The notes: generated by a model from the letters alone, not told the origin. Shown: positions 1 through 9,348, numbered from the stretch's first letter. The stretch: DNA of 64,000 nucleotides from Bacteroidota bacterium (GCA_023437225.1 JAEZGS010000014.1:62001-126000); one strand, 5' to 3'. A program made the numbers and translations.

Positions 1-232
1 CAGCGTTGCCGGTGCGAACATCTACCGACATTAATTTTGATTTACCATCTGATTCATCCTTGCGAAATTCAAGGTAGTGCTCGTCGTCTACCCAACCCCT
101 GATTGCAGGCAGTGGTTTTGTGATGTTTGTAGCAACACCTTTGAATGCCTGGTCGAAGCTAACCTGTTTGAGTTGCGCCGACCCTTGCATGGTCATGCAC
201 AACGCAACAATCAATGCTAACGTGATTCTCAT
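1..232 (-). CDS. S9-family (DPP IV-like) serine peptidase, N-terminal fragment
   Basis: Only the first 77 codons are in the window; the gene continues past the left edge. Residues 1-20 form a signal peptide (hydrophobic core, then GSAQ before LKQ), so the product is exported. The next stretch (TKPLPAIRGWVDDEHYLEFR) resembles the start of the beta-propeller of secreted S9 prolyl peptidases common in Bacteroidota, where the segment ends in W-x-DD-x-HYLE. The catalytic domain cannot be seen, so the family call rests on this short match. It lies 38 bp downstream of the ABC exporter gene, on the same strand, and could share its transcript. Confidence 0.45.
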   Translation of the reverse strand, partial: MRITLALIVALCMTMQGSAQLKQVSFDQAFKGVATNITKPLPAIRGWVDDEHYLEFRKDESDGKSKLMSVDVRTGNA

Positions 233-270
233 GTTGATGTTTATTATGAATGGAAATTAGCGAATTTGAA

Positions 271-2088
271 TTATTTAACTTCCTGCATCTCTACAAGTTT
301 CCTGTAGAAACCTTCCGCTTCAATGAGTTGTTGATGCGTACCGCGTTCAACTATACGTCCTTTCTGCAATACAATGATCTCATCGGCATACCGTATCGTG
401 CTTAATCTGTGTGCAATCACAATGCTGGTGCGGTTTTGCATCATCTTGTTTATTGCATCCTGCACAAGTTTCTCACTCTCGGTATCGAGTGACGAAGTAG
501 CTTCATCGAGGATTAATATCGGCGGATTTTTTAATACGGCACGAGCAATCGTTACACGTTGTCGCTCACCACCGCTGAGTTTGCTGCCACGATCACCGAT
601 ATTGGTATCGTATTGTTCGTCTTTGTTGGTAATGAACTGATGTGCGTTTGCTACAATCGCTGCCTGCCTGATCTCATCGATAGGAGTGCCTGGTTTTCCC
701 AACGCGATATTATTAGCGATGGTATCGTTAAACAATATTGGCTCCTGTGTAACAATTCCCATATGATCGCGCAGCGATTGCAATGAATATTCTTTGATAT
801 CGATGCCATCGATCAATAATTCACCTGATGTTGCATCGTGGAATCTTGGAATGAGATCCGCAAGCGTAGATTTACCTGCGCCCGACGAACCCACAAGTGC
901 AACCGTGGTTCCTTTTTTTATTTTCAGGTTAATGTTATCAAGAACCGTCACATCATTATATGCAAAGCTCACGTTACGAAACTCTATGCAATCATTAAAT
1001 GCAGTCAGTTTCTTACCATCTGTCTTTTCTACAACAGTCACAGGTGCTTCAAGTACTTCTTCGATTCGTCGTATGGCGGCAGCACCTCTCTGTACATTAT
1101 AAAAGGCAGTGGACAATCCTTTAGCAGGGTTAATGATCTGTGTAAAGAAAACGATGTACGTAATAAAGCTATCGGGTGCCATCAACTCCTGGTCTAGTAC
1201 CAGTTGGCCACCAAACCAAAGCACAACGCTCAACACAAGCACGCCAAGAAACTCAGATAAAGGCGATGCAAGGTCACGACGGAATATCATCTTGTTGCGA
1301 AGATGATTCAGTGTATCGTTACTGTGGAAGAACTTATTGCGGACAACGGATTCCGCATTGAAAGCTTTTATCACGCGCAATCCGCCAAGTGTTTCATCGA
1401 GAATAGACATCAATACACCCTGCTCATGTTGAGCAGAGCTTGATTGTTTTTTTAATGAGCGACTGATTCGGCCAATGATAAATCCTGTGAGAGGAAGCAG
1501 AATAAAAATGAATAATGTAAGCGTCGGGCTCAGCAATATCAACACAGAGAGGATGATGATGATGGTCATTGGTTCACGGATCATTGCTTCAAGTGTGCTG
1601 ATAACACTCCATTCAATTTCGTTAGAGTCGTTACTCATGCGACTGATAATATCACCTTTCCTTTGCTCGGTAAAATAGCCGATAGGTAACTGGAGGATCT
1701 TGCTGAAAAGATCGGCGCGTAGTCTTTGTAGCACGCGGTTACGCATTGGCGCAAGAATGCGATAAGAGATGTATATAAAGAAGTTCTTGAAAAATATACC
1801 CGTAATGATCAGAATACAGATGGCACCCAATGCATAAGTTGTATTGTGTTCGCTGATCAGCCGGCTGATGAAAAATTTCAGATAATCCAATATGCCGTTA
1901 GCCGAGAATGTAAACTCCGGTTCGGCTTCAACTGTTTTTTCCATTCCGAATAACATCTTCAAGAATGGAGCAAGCAGCGCAAGAGACACCAGGGAGAACA
2001 AAACAGCCAGGAGATTCGATAATATATAAAGAGCGATATTTCCTTTTTGATCTTTGAGGTACCTTAAAATGATGGAGAAACGCTTCAT
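271..2088 (-). CDS. ABC exporter, fused permease/ATPase, MsbA-like
   Basis: A 605-residue half-transporter. The N-terminal half has about six membrane segments (first at 20-45, last ending near 300) and matches a type IV ABC exporter fold. The C-terminal half is the nucleotide-binding domain: Walker A GSSGAGKS near 400-407, signature LSGGE near 504-508, Walker B ILILDE near 524-529, and H-loop AHRLS near 557. Proteins of this architecture flip lipid A or other lipids across the inner membrane (MsbA) or export drugs; the substrate cannot be told from sequence. It is divergent from rbfA across 73 bp. Length is normal for the family and all ATPase motifs are intact. Confidence 0.88.
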   Translation of the reverse strand: MKRFSIILRYLKDQKGNIALYILSNLLAVLFSLVSLALLAPFLKMLFGMEKTVEAEPEFTFSANGILDYLKFFISRLISEHNTTYALGAICILIITGIFFKNFFIYISYRILAPMRNRVLQRLRADLFSKILQLPIGYFTEQRKGDIISRMSNDSNEIEWSVISTLEAMIREPMTIIIILSVLILLSPTLTLFIFILLPLTGFIIGRISRSLKKQSSSAQHEQGVLMSILDETLGGLRVIKAFNAESVVRNKFFHSNDTLNHLRNKMIFRRDLASPLSEFLGVLVLSVVLWFGGQLVLDQELMAPDSFITYIVFFTQIINPAKGLSTAFYNVQRGAAAIRRIEEVLEAPVTVVEKTDGKKLTAFNDCIEFRNVSFAYNDVTVLDNINLKIKKGTTVALVGSSGAGKSTLADLIPRFHDATSGELLIDGIDIKEYSLQSLRDHMGIVTQEPILFNDTIANNIALGKPGTPIDEIRQAAIVANAHQFITNKDEQYDTNIGDRGSKLSGGERQRVTIARAVLKNPPILILDEATSSLDTESEKLVQDAINKMMQNRTSIVIAHRLSTIRYADEIIVLQKGRIVERGTHQQLIEAEGFYRKLVEMQEVK

Positions 2089-2161
2089 GAAACTGGGCGC
2101 GATTTTTTAATTAATCGGCAAAAGTAGGCAATTCCTACCTTTACCTTATTAAATAGGGGTT

Positions 2162-2524
2162 ATGCAAGAAGGAAAACGACAAAAACAGGTGGCAGGATTA
2201 CTCCACGAAGAGCTCAGCAGCATTTTTCAGAAATTAGGGCTTGCAATCGTAGATGGTGGAATGATCTCTATTTCATCGGTAAAAGTGACGCCGGATCTGC
2301 TGGAAGCAAGAGTTTATCTATCCATATTCAAGGCGAATGATACGCGCGTTGCACTGAAAAAAATAGACGACCGTGCATGGGAGATCAAGAAAGTTCTTGC
2401 TGAGCGGGTAGGAAAGCAATTGCGACGTATGCCTGAGCTGAAATTCTTCCAGGACGATACGCTCGATCATGTATTCAAAATGGAAGAGATTTTCAAAAAT
2501 CTGAATAAGGACGAAGAACAATAG
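2162..2524 (+). CDS. rbfA: Ribosome-binding factor A
   Basis: This 120-residue protein matches RbfA, a single KH-type domain that binds the 30S subunit and helps mature the 5' end of 16S rRNA. Diagnostic segments are the N-terminal GKRQKQVAGLLHEELSSI, the central ISSVKVTPDLLEARVYLSIF, and RRMPELKFFQDDTLDH near the C-terminus. It opens a plus-strand run that includes frr, another ribosome factor, about 2.5 kb downstream. An element TACCTTTA close to the Bacteroidota -7 consensus lies about 20 bp before the ATG. Nothing unusual was seen. Confidence 0.93.
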   Translation: MQEGKRQKQVAGLLHEELSSIFQKLGLAIVDGGMISISSVKVTPDLLEARVYLSIFKANDTRVALKKIDDRAWEIKKVLAERVGKQLRRMPELKFFQDDTLDHVFKMEEIFKNLNKDEEQ

Positions 2525-2566
2525 ACATAGCCAGCCGATCGAGAGATCGATTTTCCCAATACCGTA

Positions 2567-3790
2567 TTGATGGTTTATTTATTTGCGTGGAGATATTTTA
2601 AAGCCCGGAAGTCAACTAATGCGATCAACATTATCGCATGGGTAAGCATGGTTGCGATCATCGTGATCACTGCCGCATTTATCGTATTGCTCAGTGTTTT
2701 CAATGGTTTTGAAGGATTGGTGAAATCGCTTTATTCATCTTTTTATTCGGATATCCGTGTGGTTCCGGTAGAGGGGAAGCGAATGAGTGTAACTCCAATG
2801 CAGTTATCGCGTATGCGGGTAATTCCTGGTATTGCCGATTACTCCATGACTATTGAAGAGAAATCGCTCCTCCAGAACGGTGAAGTTCAGGCCATCGTTT
2901 ATCTCAAAGGGGTTGACAATAACTATCTTAAGGTAAGTGGCGTAAGCGACAAGATCATCCGCGGTTCATTTTCTGTCGGCACTCCGGAGGAGCCGGCCAT
3001 CGTGCTCGGAAGCGGTGTTGAGAATGCCCTGCATGTTTATGCCGACCAAAACATTTATCCCATCACTGCGTACCTGTTTAAGCCTGGGGTGAACATCAAT
3101 GTAATCGATCCGTTGCAGGCCTTTTCGGCAGACAACCTTAATACCAGCGGTACATTTTACATACAGCAGGACATCGACAATAAATACGCTATCACCAGCC
3201 TGTCGTTTATGCAGGAGATGCTTGGGCTAAAGCCGGATGAATTCGGAAGCATTGAAATCCGTCTGAATGGATTGGAATCTGAAAGTGAGGTCAAGACTGC
3301 ATTGCAAAAGATCTTTGGGCCAACCATGGCCGTTGAAACCAGGTATGAGCAAAACAAGAGCTTGTACAGTGTGATGAACCTGGAGAAATACGCGATCTAC
3401 GGGATATTGACCCTGATGCTTATCGTAGCAGCATTTACGATGATCGGTGCGCTGAGTATGCTTGTATTGGAAAAAACTGAAGACATACAGGTACTGAAAT
3501 CGCTCGGTGCCGACCGGCGGTTGATCTACCGGATCTTTTTGTCGGAGGGTATGCTGCTGGGGATCATCGGTGCCGTGTCAGGAACGCTCATTGCCCTGCT
3601 GATATGTTGGGCGCAGGTGAAATTTCAATTGGTCCCAATAGCAGGAGGCACTTTTCTGATCAGTTATTACCCAGTGGAAGTACGGGCAAGGGACATCCTG
3701 ATCGTGCTATTTACGGTTCTGGCAATCGCGCTCGCAGCTTCCTGGTTACCAGCGCGCAAGGCGGCGGCCACCGCGATATCCAAAGTTTAG
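2567..3790 (+). CDS. FtsX-like ABC permease, LolC/LolE type
   Basis: A 407-residue membrane protein with the MacB/FtsX topology: one membrane segment near residues 20-45, a large periplasmic domain, then three C-terminal segments (about 275-300, 320-350, 370-395). The conserved LEKTEDIQVLKSLGADRRLIYRIFLSEG block before the second C-terminal helix is characteristic of LolC/LolE permeases, which with the LolD ATPase extract lipoproteins from the inner membrane. No ATPase gene is adjacent, so LolD must be encoded elsewhere. The gene follows rbfA by 42 bp and is probably cotranscribed with it. Confidence 0.85.
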   Translation: MMVYLFAWRYFKARKSTNAINIIAWVSMVAIIVITAAFIVLLSVFNGFEGLVKSLYSSFYSDIRVVPVEGKRMSVTPMQLSRMRVIPGIADYSMTIEEKSLLQNGEVQAIVYLKGVDNNYLKVSGVSDKIIRGSFSVGTPEEPAIVLGSGVENALHVYADQNIYPITAYLFKPGVNINVIDPLQAFSADNLNTSGTFYIQQDIDNKYAITSLSFMQEMLGLKPDEFGSIEIRLNGLESESEVKTALQKIFGPTMAVETRYEQNKSLYSVMNLEKYAIYGILTLMLIVAAFTMIGALSMLVLEKTEDIQVLKSLGADRRLIYRIFLSEGMLLGIIGAVSGTLIALLICWAQVKFQLVPIAGGTFLISYYPVEVRARDILIVLFTVLAIALAASWLPARKAAATAISKV

Positions 3791-3870
3791 CCTTGCAAAT
3801 ATGAAAACAAAAGTTAATTTGCAAGACCTGAAACCGGATCGAACCTTATTCCACCACCAAATAACGGCGG

Positions 3871-5007
3871 ATGTTTATTGTCTTACTGGCACTTATTATT
3901 GCATTTACCATTACCTATTTTGCCATACCCGTAATTATCACGGTGGCAGAAAGGAAGAGGTTATTTGATGTGCCCGATGAGCGTAAGGTCCACCAGGCGC
4001 CGATCCCATCACTTGGCGGACTTGGAATATTCGGCGGATTTATCATCGCTGTACTTATCTCCGCTCCTTTCAATACCAATTTTGAGATCCAGTTTTTCCT
4101 TGCAGCAGCAGTGGTTATCTTTTTCCTTGGCCTGAAAGACGACATTCTGATCATCTCTCCCATAAAAAAATTTATTGGACAGGTTATCGCATCTTTTCTC
4201 ATCATTTACGGAGGCGATATTCAGATCTCCAATATGCAGGGGTTCCTGGGAGTGTTCGAACTACCGGCCTGGGCAAGCCTGTTGCTGACATATTTTACTA
4301 CGATGGTTATTGTAAATTCTTTTAACCTCATCGACGGAATAGACGGGCTTGCGGGCAGCCTGGGAATTATCGTTTGCACATTCTTTGGAGTATATTTTTA
4401 TTCGATAGAACTACACGCGTATTCGGTGCTGGCCTTTGCAATGGCGGCGAGTGTGCTGGCTTTCCTCGTTTACAACTTTCAACCTGCTAAGATATTTATG
4501 GGCGATACCGGCTCGATGCTGATCGGCTTAGTGAGCGCCATACTTGTTATCAAATTCATTTCCATTTCTCAGACCACTGCATCCGGTTTTCCGCTGGCGG
4601 CAAGTCCGGCTATCGGGTTCGCGGCATTGATGATCCCGCTGTTGGATACGCTGAGAGTGTTCGCTATCCGGATCTTCAGCCGCAGGTCGCCGTTTAGTCC
4701 GGATCGCAATCATATCCATCATCTCTTATTGGATCGCGGATTTAATCATCGATCCATCGCCATCGGGCTCTCCCTGATAAATGTTACGGTTTTAATTGCT
4801 GTATATAACCTGCGTTCACTGGGCAGTACCATTTTGATTGCAGCGATAACGACTTTATTCTTTGCGATAACGGCATTGCTGGCTAAGCGCGGCAGATCTA
4901 AGAAAGTGGTACCACAGCCCGCTTCACTGTCAATTGATATGACAGATATCAGCGCCACTACCATTGTGCCCCGAAGCAAAACAACGATGGTAGGACAGGA
5001 AAATTAA
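3871..5007 (+). CDS. MraY/WecA-family UDP-sugar:undecaprenyl-phosphate sugar-1-phosphate transferase
   Basis: A polytopic protein of 378 residues with about eleven membrane segments. It carries the family aspartates in LGLKDD (near residue 89), NLIDGIDGLAG (near 152), and FMGDTGSM (near 211), plus the cytoplasmic HIHH loop in DRNHIHHLLLDRG. These identify a polyprenyl-phosphate N-acetylhexosamine-1-phosphate transferase of the WecA/TagO branch, which starts assembly of O-antigen or other surface glycans on undecaprenyl phosphate. MraY itself is less likely because no mur genes are nearby. The C-terminal 40 residues are hydrophilic and weakly conserved. It sits between the LolC/E-type permease and frr. 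Confidence 0.85.
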   Translation: MFIVLLALIIAFTITYFAIPVIITVAERKRLFDVPDERKVHQAPIPSLGGLGIFGGFIIAVLISAPFNTNFEIQFFLAAAVVIFFLGLKDDILIISPIKKFIGQVIASFLIIYGGDIQISNMQGFLGVFELPAWASLLLTYFTTMVIVNSFNLIDGIDGLAGSLGIIVCTFFGVYFYSIELHAYSVLAFAMAASVLAFLVYNFQPAKIFMGDTGSMLIGLVSAILVIKFISISQTTASGFPLAASPAIGFAALMIPLLDTLRVFAIRIFSRRSPFSPDRNHIHHLLLDRGFNHRSIAIGLSLINVTVLIAVYNLRSLGSTILIAAITTLFFAITALLAKRGRSKKVVPQPASLSIDMTDISATTIVPRSKTTMVGQEN

Positions 5008-5018
5008 TCCTATTGATG

Positions 5019-5026
5019 TAGGTTTG
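5019..5026 (+). promoter_or_regulatory. Candidate -7 promoter element before frr
   Basis: TAGGTTTG fits the Bacteroidota -7 consensus TAnnTTTG exactly and lies 21 bp before the frr start codon. I see no clear TTTG -33 partner, so this is a motif match only. It would let frr be transcribed independently of the genes upstream. Confidence 0.4.
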
Positions 5027-5047
5027 CAGCCAACTAATTATTGATGT

Positions 5048-5611
5048 ATGTCAGACGAGTTAAATCTAATTGTTCTCCAGGCCGAGGAAACCATGCGAAA
5101 GGCTATTAGTCATCTTGAGGCTGAGCTGGTTAAAGTTCGTGCCGGTAAAGCAAATCCAAACCTTGTTGAGGGAATTGTGATTGATTATTATGGCACGCCT
5201 ACCCCTATCAACCAGGCTGCGAACGTGTCCGTTGCCGATGCCAGAACTCTGACGATCCAGCCATGGGAGCGCAACATGCTTCAGCCTATAGAAAGAGCGA
5301 TCATCAATGCGAATATTGGTGTTACTCCCCAGAACGATGGATTGTTGATCCGTTTATTCATGCCACCGCTGACGGAAGAAAGGCGCAGGGAACTGGTGAA
5401 GAAAGCGCAGGGAGAGGGTGAACAATCCAAGGTAGCGATTCGCAGCATTCGCCGGGATTCGATGGAACAGATCAAAAAGCTTCAGAAAAATGGAATGAGC
5501 GAGGATGCTTGTAAGGATGCGGAAGATGAAGTTCAACAATTAACTGACCGGTATATCGCTCTTGTTGATAAACACCTTGCAGCAAAAGAGAAAGAAATAA
5601 TGACAGTATGA
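5048..5611 (+). CDS. frr: Ribosome recycling factor
   Basis: The 187-residue product has the full length and order of RRF: an N-terminal helix, the VRAGKANPNLVEGIVIDYYG segment, the IQPWERNML strand, and the C-terminal LTEERRRELVKKAQGEGE and VAIRSIRRD helices. RRF works with EF-G to split post-termination ribosomes. An internal TAnnTTTG motif lies just upstream of the start, so it may have its own promoter. It converges with the DMT permease gene; the 107-bp gap is filled by a short-repeat array. Confidence 0.95.
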   Translation: MSDELNLIVLQAEETMRKAISHLEAELVKVRAGKANPNLVEGIVIDYYGTPTPINQAANVSVADARTLTIQPWERNMLQPIERAIINANIGVTPQNDGLLIRLFMPPLTEERRRELVKKAQGEGEQSKVAIRSIRRDSMEQIKKLQKNGMSEDACKDAEDEVQQLTDRYIALVDKHLAAKEKEIMTV

Positions 5612-5616
5612 TGAGG

Positions 5617-5703
5617 TAGGCGGTAATCGGGAGTCGGTAATCGGCGACAGAGGGCTGGAAACGGAAAATAGAAAATAGAAAATAGAAAATGGGAATTGGA
5701 AAT
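5617..5703. repeat. Short tandem-repeat array, GGTAATC and AAAATAG heptamers
   Basis: This fills most of the convergent gap between frr and the DMT permease. It begins with two GGTAATCGG-type units, passes through GGCGACAGAG, and ends in four AAAATAG-like heptamers and GGGAATTGGAAATG. Read on the minus strand, it contains the GTCGCCGATTACC junction also present at 15610 and 62527. No terminator hairpin is obvious. Confidence 0.75.
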
Positions 5704-5718
5704 GTCTGATTCCCATTT

Positions 5719-6588
5719 TTATTTTCGGGCCAGCCAAACGCCTGCAAGGATGATAACCAGTCCGACTATTTGTAACGCATAAATGGTTTCGCCTGCAATA
5801 AGTCCCCATACCAATGCAACAAATGGAATCCCATAGGTTACCATGGACGCAAACAAAGGACTGGCGCGTTTCAGCAGGATATAAAACAATATAGATGCTA
5901 TCGCTGTACCAAATACACCCAACACTACCGATGCTCCAACTGAATACATGTACTCATATTCTGCGAGCGGTAAAGAAAAGAACCCGGTAAGTGCAAGTAC
6001 GATAAGCGATGGAGGTACCAGCATTCCAAATGCAAGCGATGCGATATGCATCGATGCGATATTGTGAAGCTTTGCAGAAACGAGGTTCACATTGATGGCA
6101 TAACAGATCGTTGCGAGCAATACGAGCGAGCTAAACAGGATGTTACCGATGCCATGATTAGCTTCAGGAATAAGCAACATGATCATTCCTGCAAGACCAA
6201 TGGTTACGCCGATCCACTTGTTTTTTGTGAAACGCGACTTATATATCCATCCACCAAGTATCATGGTGAGTATCGGTGTCAATGAATTCAGGAAGCCCGC
6301 AATGGCGCTGTCGATGCGGGTTTCAGCTATGCAAAACAGGTATGCGGGAATGAAACTCCCGAGCAGTCCAGATGCAAGAATAAATTTCTTTTGTTGTATT
6401 GAATATTTGCTGAACAGCTTAATCCCCATCGGCAATAGAACCAGTCCTGCAGACAACATTCGGAGAGAAGCCACCTGGTATGCATCAAGAACTTTAAGTC
6501 CTTCTTTCATCAGGATAAATGAACTACCCCATATCACAGACAGTATGATAAAAAGTATCCAGCTAAGTGATTGGTTTGATGTTTTCAT
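5719..6588 (-). CDS. EamA/DMT-superfamily permease
   Basis: A 289-residue inner-membrane protein with about ten membrane helices in two EamA repeats (roughly 10-140 and 150-285). Family signs are VIWGSSFILMKEGL in helix 1, AGFLNSLTPILTMILGGW near the end of repeat 1, and the matching GIPFVALVWGLIAGE in repeat 2. DMT permeases of this kind export amino acids, metabolites or drugs; the substrate cannot be inferred from the sequence or neighbours. It is transcribed away from the PPK2 gene across a 50-bp divergent gap. Confidence 0.85.
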   Translation of the reverse strand: MKTSNQSLSWILFIILSVIWGSSFILMKEGLKVLDAYQVASLRMLSAGLVLLPMGIKLFSKYSIQQKKFILASGLLGSFIPAYLFCIAETRIDSAIAGFLNSLTPILTMILGGWIYKSRFTKNKWIGVTIGLAGMIMLLIPEANHGIGNILFSSLVLLATICYAINVNLVSAKLHNIASMHIASLAFGMLVPPSLIVLALTGFFSLPLAEYEYMYSVGASVVLGVFGTAIASILFYILLKRASPLFASMVTYGIPFVALVWGLIAGETIYALQIVGLVIILAGVWLARK

Positions 6589-6638
6589 TCGCTTGCAAAG
6601 TAAGAGAGAAATAAAATATCTTTAGGTAAATCATTACC

Positions 6639-7385
6639 ATGCAGTCCATCTCTCTAAAGGATATATCTACCCGTGCGCCGGAAGGATGCAATAAAGAACA
6701 AACGAAACAACGCACAAAAGAGATACTTGATGAGTTGGATGAGCTTCAGAATCTTTTGTATGCACAGTCGAAATTTTCTGTGCTTATCATCATTCAAGGC
6801 ATGGACGCAAGTGGGAAGGACGGCGCTATTCGTGATGTATTCGGTCAAATGAATCCGCAGGGCGTGCGCGTTACTTCATTCAAAGTTCCTACTGAAGAGG
6901 AATTATCCCATGACTTCTTGTGGCGTATACACAAGGAAGTGCCAGCCAAAGGAATGATTCAGATATTCAATCGTTCACATTATGAAGATGTGCTGGTGAC
7001 CCGCGTTCATTCATGGATCGATGATGCAGTTGCTGAAAAGAGAATGAATGCAATCAACGATTTTGAACGTTTACTTGTTCAGCATAATGATACAAGGATA
7101 TTAAAGTTCTATCTGCATGTTTCTGCCGAAGAACAGAAAGAGCGCCTCGATGAACGGGTGCATGATCCAAGGAAACAGTGGAAGTATAATGAAAAGGATT
7201 TTCACGAAGCAGCGCTTATCGAAAAGTACTGGGCAGCGTATGAACAGTGTTTCAGGCATTGCAACCAGGTTCCATGGACAATTGTTCCTGCCGATCAGAA
7301 TTGGTATAAAGAGTTTATTATTGCATCACAATTCCGCGATTTGTTATTGTCGCTGGACATGCAATACCCTGGTATCAAGAAATAA
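6639..7385 (+). CDS. Polyphosphate kinase 2 family phosphotransferase
   Basis: A 248-residue soluble P-loop kinase. The Walker A loop reads GMDASGKDG near residues 54-62 and the Walker B-like segment FNRSHYEDVL near 109-118, followed by the lid arginines. These features place it in PPK2, which moves phosphate between polyphosphate and nucleotides; the DASGKDG form resembles the class that can phosphorylate both AMP and ADP. Assignment to that class is an inference. The gene is followed 23 bp later by mscL on the same strand. A TATCTTTA element lies just before the start codon. Confidence 0.87.
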   Translation: MQSISLKDISTRAPEGCNKEQTKQRTKEILDELDELQNLLYAQSKFSVLIIIQGMDASGKDGAIRDVFGQMNPQGVRVTSFKVPTEEELSHDFLWRIHKEVPAKGMIQIFNRSHYEDVLVTRVHSWIDDAVAEKRMNAINDFERLLVQHNDTRILKFYLHVSAEEQKERLDERVHDPRKQWKYNEKDFHEAALIEKYWAAYEQCFRHCNQVPWTIVPADQNWYKEFIIASQFRDLLLSLDMQYPGIKK

Positions 7386-7408
7386 TTTTTCATTTCAAAA
7401 CTACGCTT

Positions 7409-7840
7409 ATGGGTTTCATTAAAGAATTTCGGGAGTTTGCGATCAAAGGCAATGTGATCGATCTTGCAGTTGCCGTGATCATTGGCGCAGCATTCAATAA
7501 GATCATTGATTCAGTGATCAATGACCTTGTAATGCCTATTGTTGCAGCGATCATTGGCGCGCCTGATTTCAGCAATGCATACCTTCCACTTAAGAGTGGA
7601 ATACCAACAAATCTGCCTTTGGCCGAAGCGCAGGCGCTGGGTCCTGTTTTCGCCTATGGTAACTTTATCACGGTTCTGATAAACTTCCTTTTGTTAGCGA
7701 TGGTGATCTTCATGATGGTAAAAGCTATCAACAAGTTGAAGCGTCAAACACCGCCGCCTGCAACAACTGTGGACGAGATAAGCACAACCGACAAGTTGCT
7801 GATTGAGATTCGTGACTCGTTGAGAGGCAGCAGTCGTTAG
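7409..7840 (+). CDS. mscL: Large-conductance mechanosensitive channel MscL
   Basis: At 143 residues this is the size expected for MscL. It begins GFIKEFREFAIKGNVIDLAV, the N-terminal helix and pore-lining TM1, with the AVIIGAAFNKI gate region. TM2 lies near residues 85-105 (FITVLINFLLLAMVIFMMV), followed by a basic and proline-containing cytoplasmic helix. The homopentamer opens on hypo-osmotic shock to release solutes. The gene follows PPK2 closely and precedes the DUF3078 gene by 19 bp, so the three may be one transcript. Confidence 0.95.
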   Translation: MGFIKEFREFAIKGNVIDLAVAVIIGAAFNKIIDSVINDLVMPIVAAIIGAPDFSNAYLPLKSGIPTNLPLAEAQALGPVFAYGNFITVLINFLLLAMVIFMMVKAINKLKRQTPPPATTVDEISTTDKLLIEIRDSLRGSSR

Positions 7841-7859
7841 TAATAAAAATCTATATCAT

Positions 7860-8912
7860 ATGTTTAAGAGGAAGGACATTTTTCTCTCGGCACTATTATG
7901 TGCTTTAATGATCAATAATGTTTCAGCACAGGATAAATCGCTGAAAGAAATTAAAGAAACTTCAGCCAAGAAATTCAATGATGATACAACCCACATTTCC
8001 GGATGGAGAAAGGGTGGGCTATATTCATTGGGGATAGGACAGGGCGGTAGTCGCAACTGGGCTGCTGGTGCGGAGAAGTTTTCGTTTTCCATTGCAGCAA
8101 ATACCGGACTGTTTGCAAATTATAAAGCAGGGCGGTTTAGTATGCGGAACACTTTGGATCTTGGTTATTCGCTGGTGAATACCACCTCGCAGGGGGTGCG
8201 TAAGACAGATGATAAAATCGATCTGTATACAAAGTCGGGATACGATCTTACAAAAAAGACAAGCGTTGCGATAGTTGCTAATTTCCGAACCCAGTTTGCA
8301 TCGGGGTATGATTACGATTACCTCGGCGAAGGTTTACAAAGAAGGACTTCAGGCTTTATGGCTCCAGGTTACCTGATACTTGCGCCTGGTATCGATTATC
8401 ATCCATCGGATTTTTTGAGTGTGTTCGTATCGCCGGTATCCGGCAGATTTGTTTTCGTTACCAATGATCCCAAGAGTTATTATTATGAGAATGGCCTGAT
8501 TCCCGGTGGTCCGGGGTATGAAACACCACTTGCTGTATTGTACGGAGTGGATCCTGCGCGGAAAGTGCGTGCTGAATTGGGCGGATTTGCTTCAGTGAAC
8601 TTCTCAAAGGAGATCATCAAAAATGTTGCATATAAATCGAGACTTGATCTGTATTCCAATTACCTCAGTACAACCGACTTTGAAGTTATTGGCCCCGATC
8701 AGCTGGCTATAACAAAGCAGGGATCCAGTCCTGAAAAGATAGATATCTTCTGGACGAACCTGTTTGTAATGAAAGTGAATAAATATCTCAACGTTAGCTT
8801 CGCAGCAGACATCATCTATGATGATGATGTGAAGCAGTTTGGAACGAATAACAATTCAGCAGCCATGCAGTTTCGTTCACAATTGACGGTCGGATTGGCG
8901 GGAACGTTTTAG
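7860..8912 (+). CDS. DUF3078 secreted or outer-membrane protein
   Basis: This 350-residue protein starts with a signal peptide (hydrophobic 8-22, cut near VSAQ). The mature part is rich in alternating aromatic and polar residues typical of outer-membrane beta strands and matches the DUF3078 family of Bacteroidota: GWRKGGLYSLGIGQGGSRNW near the N-terminus and repeated strands ending with an aromatic residue (LTVGLAGTF at the C-terminus). Its function is unknown. It follows mscL by 19 bp and is followed at once by a repeat array, without an obvious terminator hairpin. Confidence 0.8.
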   Translation: MFKRKDIFLSALLCALMINNVSAQDKSLKEIKETSAKKFNDDTTHISGWRKGGLYSLGIGQGGSRNWAAGAEKFSFSIAANTGLFANYKAGRFSMRNTLDLGYSLVNTTSQGVRKTDDKIDLYTKSGYDLTKKTSVAIVANFRTQFASGYDYDYLGEGLQRRTSGFMAPGYLILAPGIDYHPSDFLSVFVSPVSGRFVFVTNDPKSYYYENGLIPGGPGYETPLAVLYGVDPARKVRAELGGFASVNFSKEIIKNVAYKSRLDLYSNYLSTTDFEVIGPDQLAITKQGSSPEKIDIFWTNLFVMKVNKYLNVSFAADIIYDDDVKQFGTNNNSAAMQFRSQLTVGLAGTF

Positions 8913-8919
8913 ACGGGAA

Positions 8920-9020
8920 GCGGAAAGCGGAAAGCGGAAAGCGGAAAGCGGGAGATTTGCTAATGTGCTAATATGCTAGTGTGCTAGTATGCTAATGTGC
9001 TAGTATGCTAATGTGCTAAC
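8920..9020. repeat. Repeat array: GCGGAAA heptamers then TGCTAATG octamers
   Basis: Immediately after the DUF3078 stop there are four or five GCGGAAA units, then about eight degenerate TGCTAATG/TGCTAGTA octamers. This array is the left flank of a four-helix-bundle gene remnant. The octamers reappear in inverted orientation on the remnant's right side at 9341-9394. Confidence 0.85.
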
Positions 9021-9068
9021 GCCCATTGTTCGGTTGTATTAATACGGCTTCAGAGGCGTTAAATATCT

Positions 9069-9348
9069 ACGTTAGCTTTAAGATTTGTGACGACCTTCAT
9101 CGAAAACATCTGCCTCCTCAATCGGTGCAAATGTTTGGGAAGCTCAACATTGCGAAAGCCTGGCCGACTTCATTCATAAAATGAAAATCGCTTCTAAAGA
9201 GGCATCGGAAACCGAATATTGGCTCCACATTGCGGAAGAAATGATCTGGGATAAGCTAGACAAGTGCCTGATCCAGGATCTTGTCGAAATAATGAAAATG
9301 CTTTCAGCAATTATCAACACCAGCAAGCGAAAGCTACATCAGCACTAG
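9069..9348 (+). pseudogene. Decayed four-helix-bundle (S23/IVP-type) protein gene
   Basis: From 9118 to the TAG at 9346-9348, one frame reads SIGANVWEAQHCESLADFIH, then a KMKIASKEASETEYWLHIAEE segment, the core of the four-helix-bundle family first described in 23S rRNA intervening sequences. This frame has a stop at 9088 and no start. A possible N-terminal piece (LALRFVTTFIENIC, 9072-9113) lies in another frame, so a frameshift or deletion has removed about half of the gene. The stop codon sits inside the right-hand repeat array. The remnant fills much of the 483-bp gap between the DUF3078 gene and scpA. Family function in these bacteria is unknown. Confidence 0.7.

Noticed and set aside
2536..2552. 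CGATC-GAGA-GATCG hairpin after rbfA
   Set aside because: A 5-bp stem followed by only four T residues, inside a probable operon; too weak to call a terminator.
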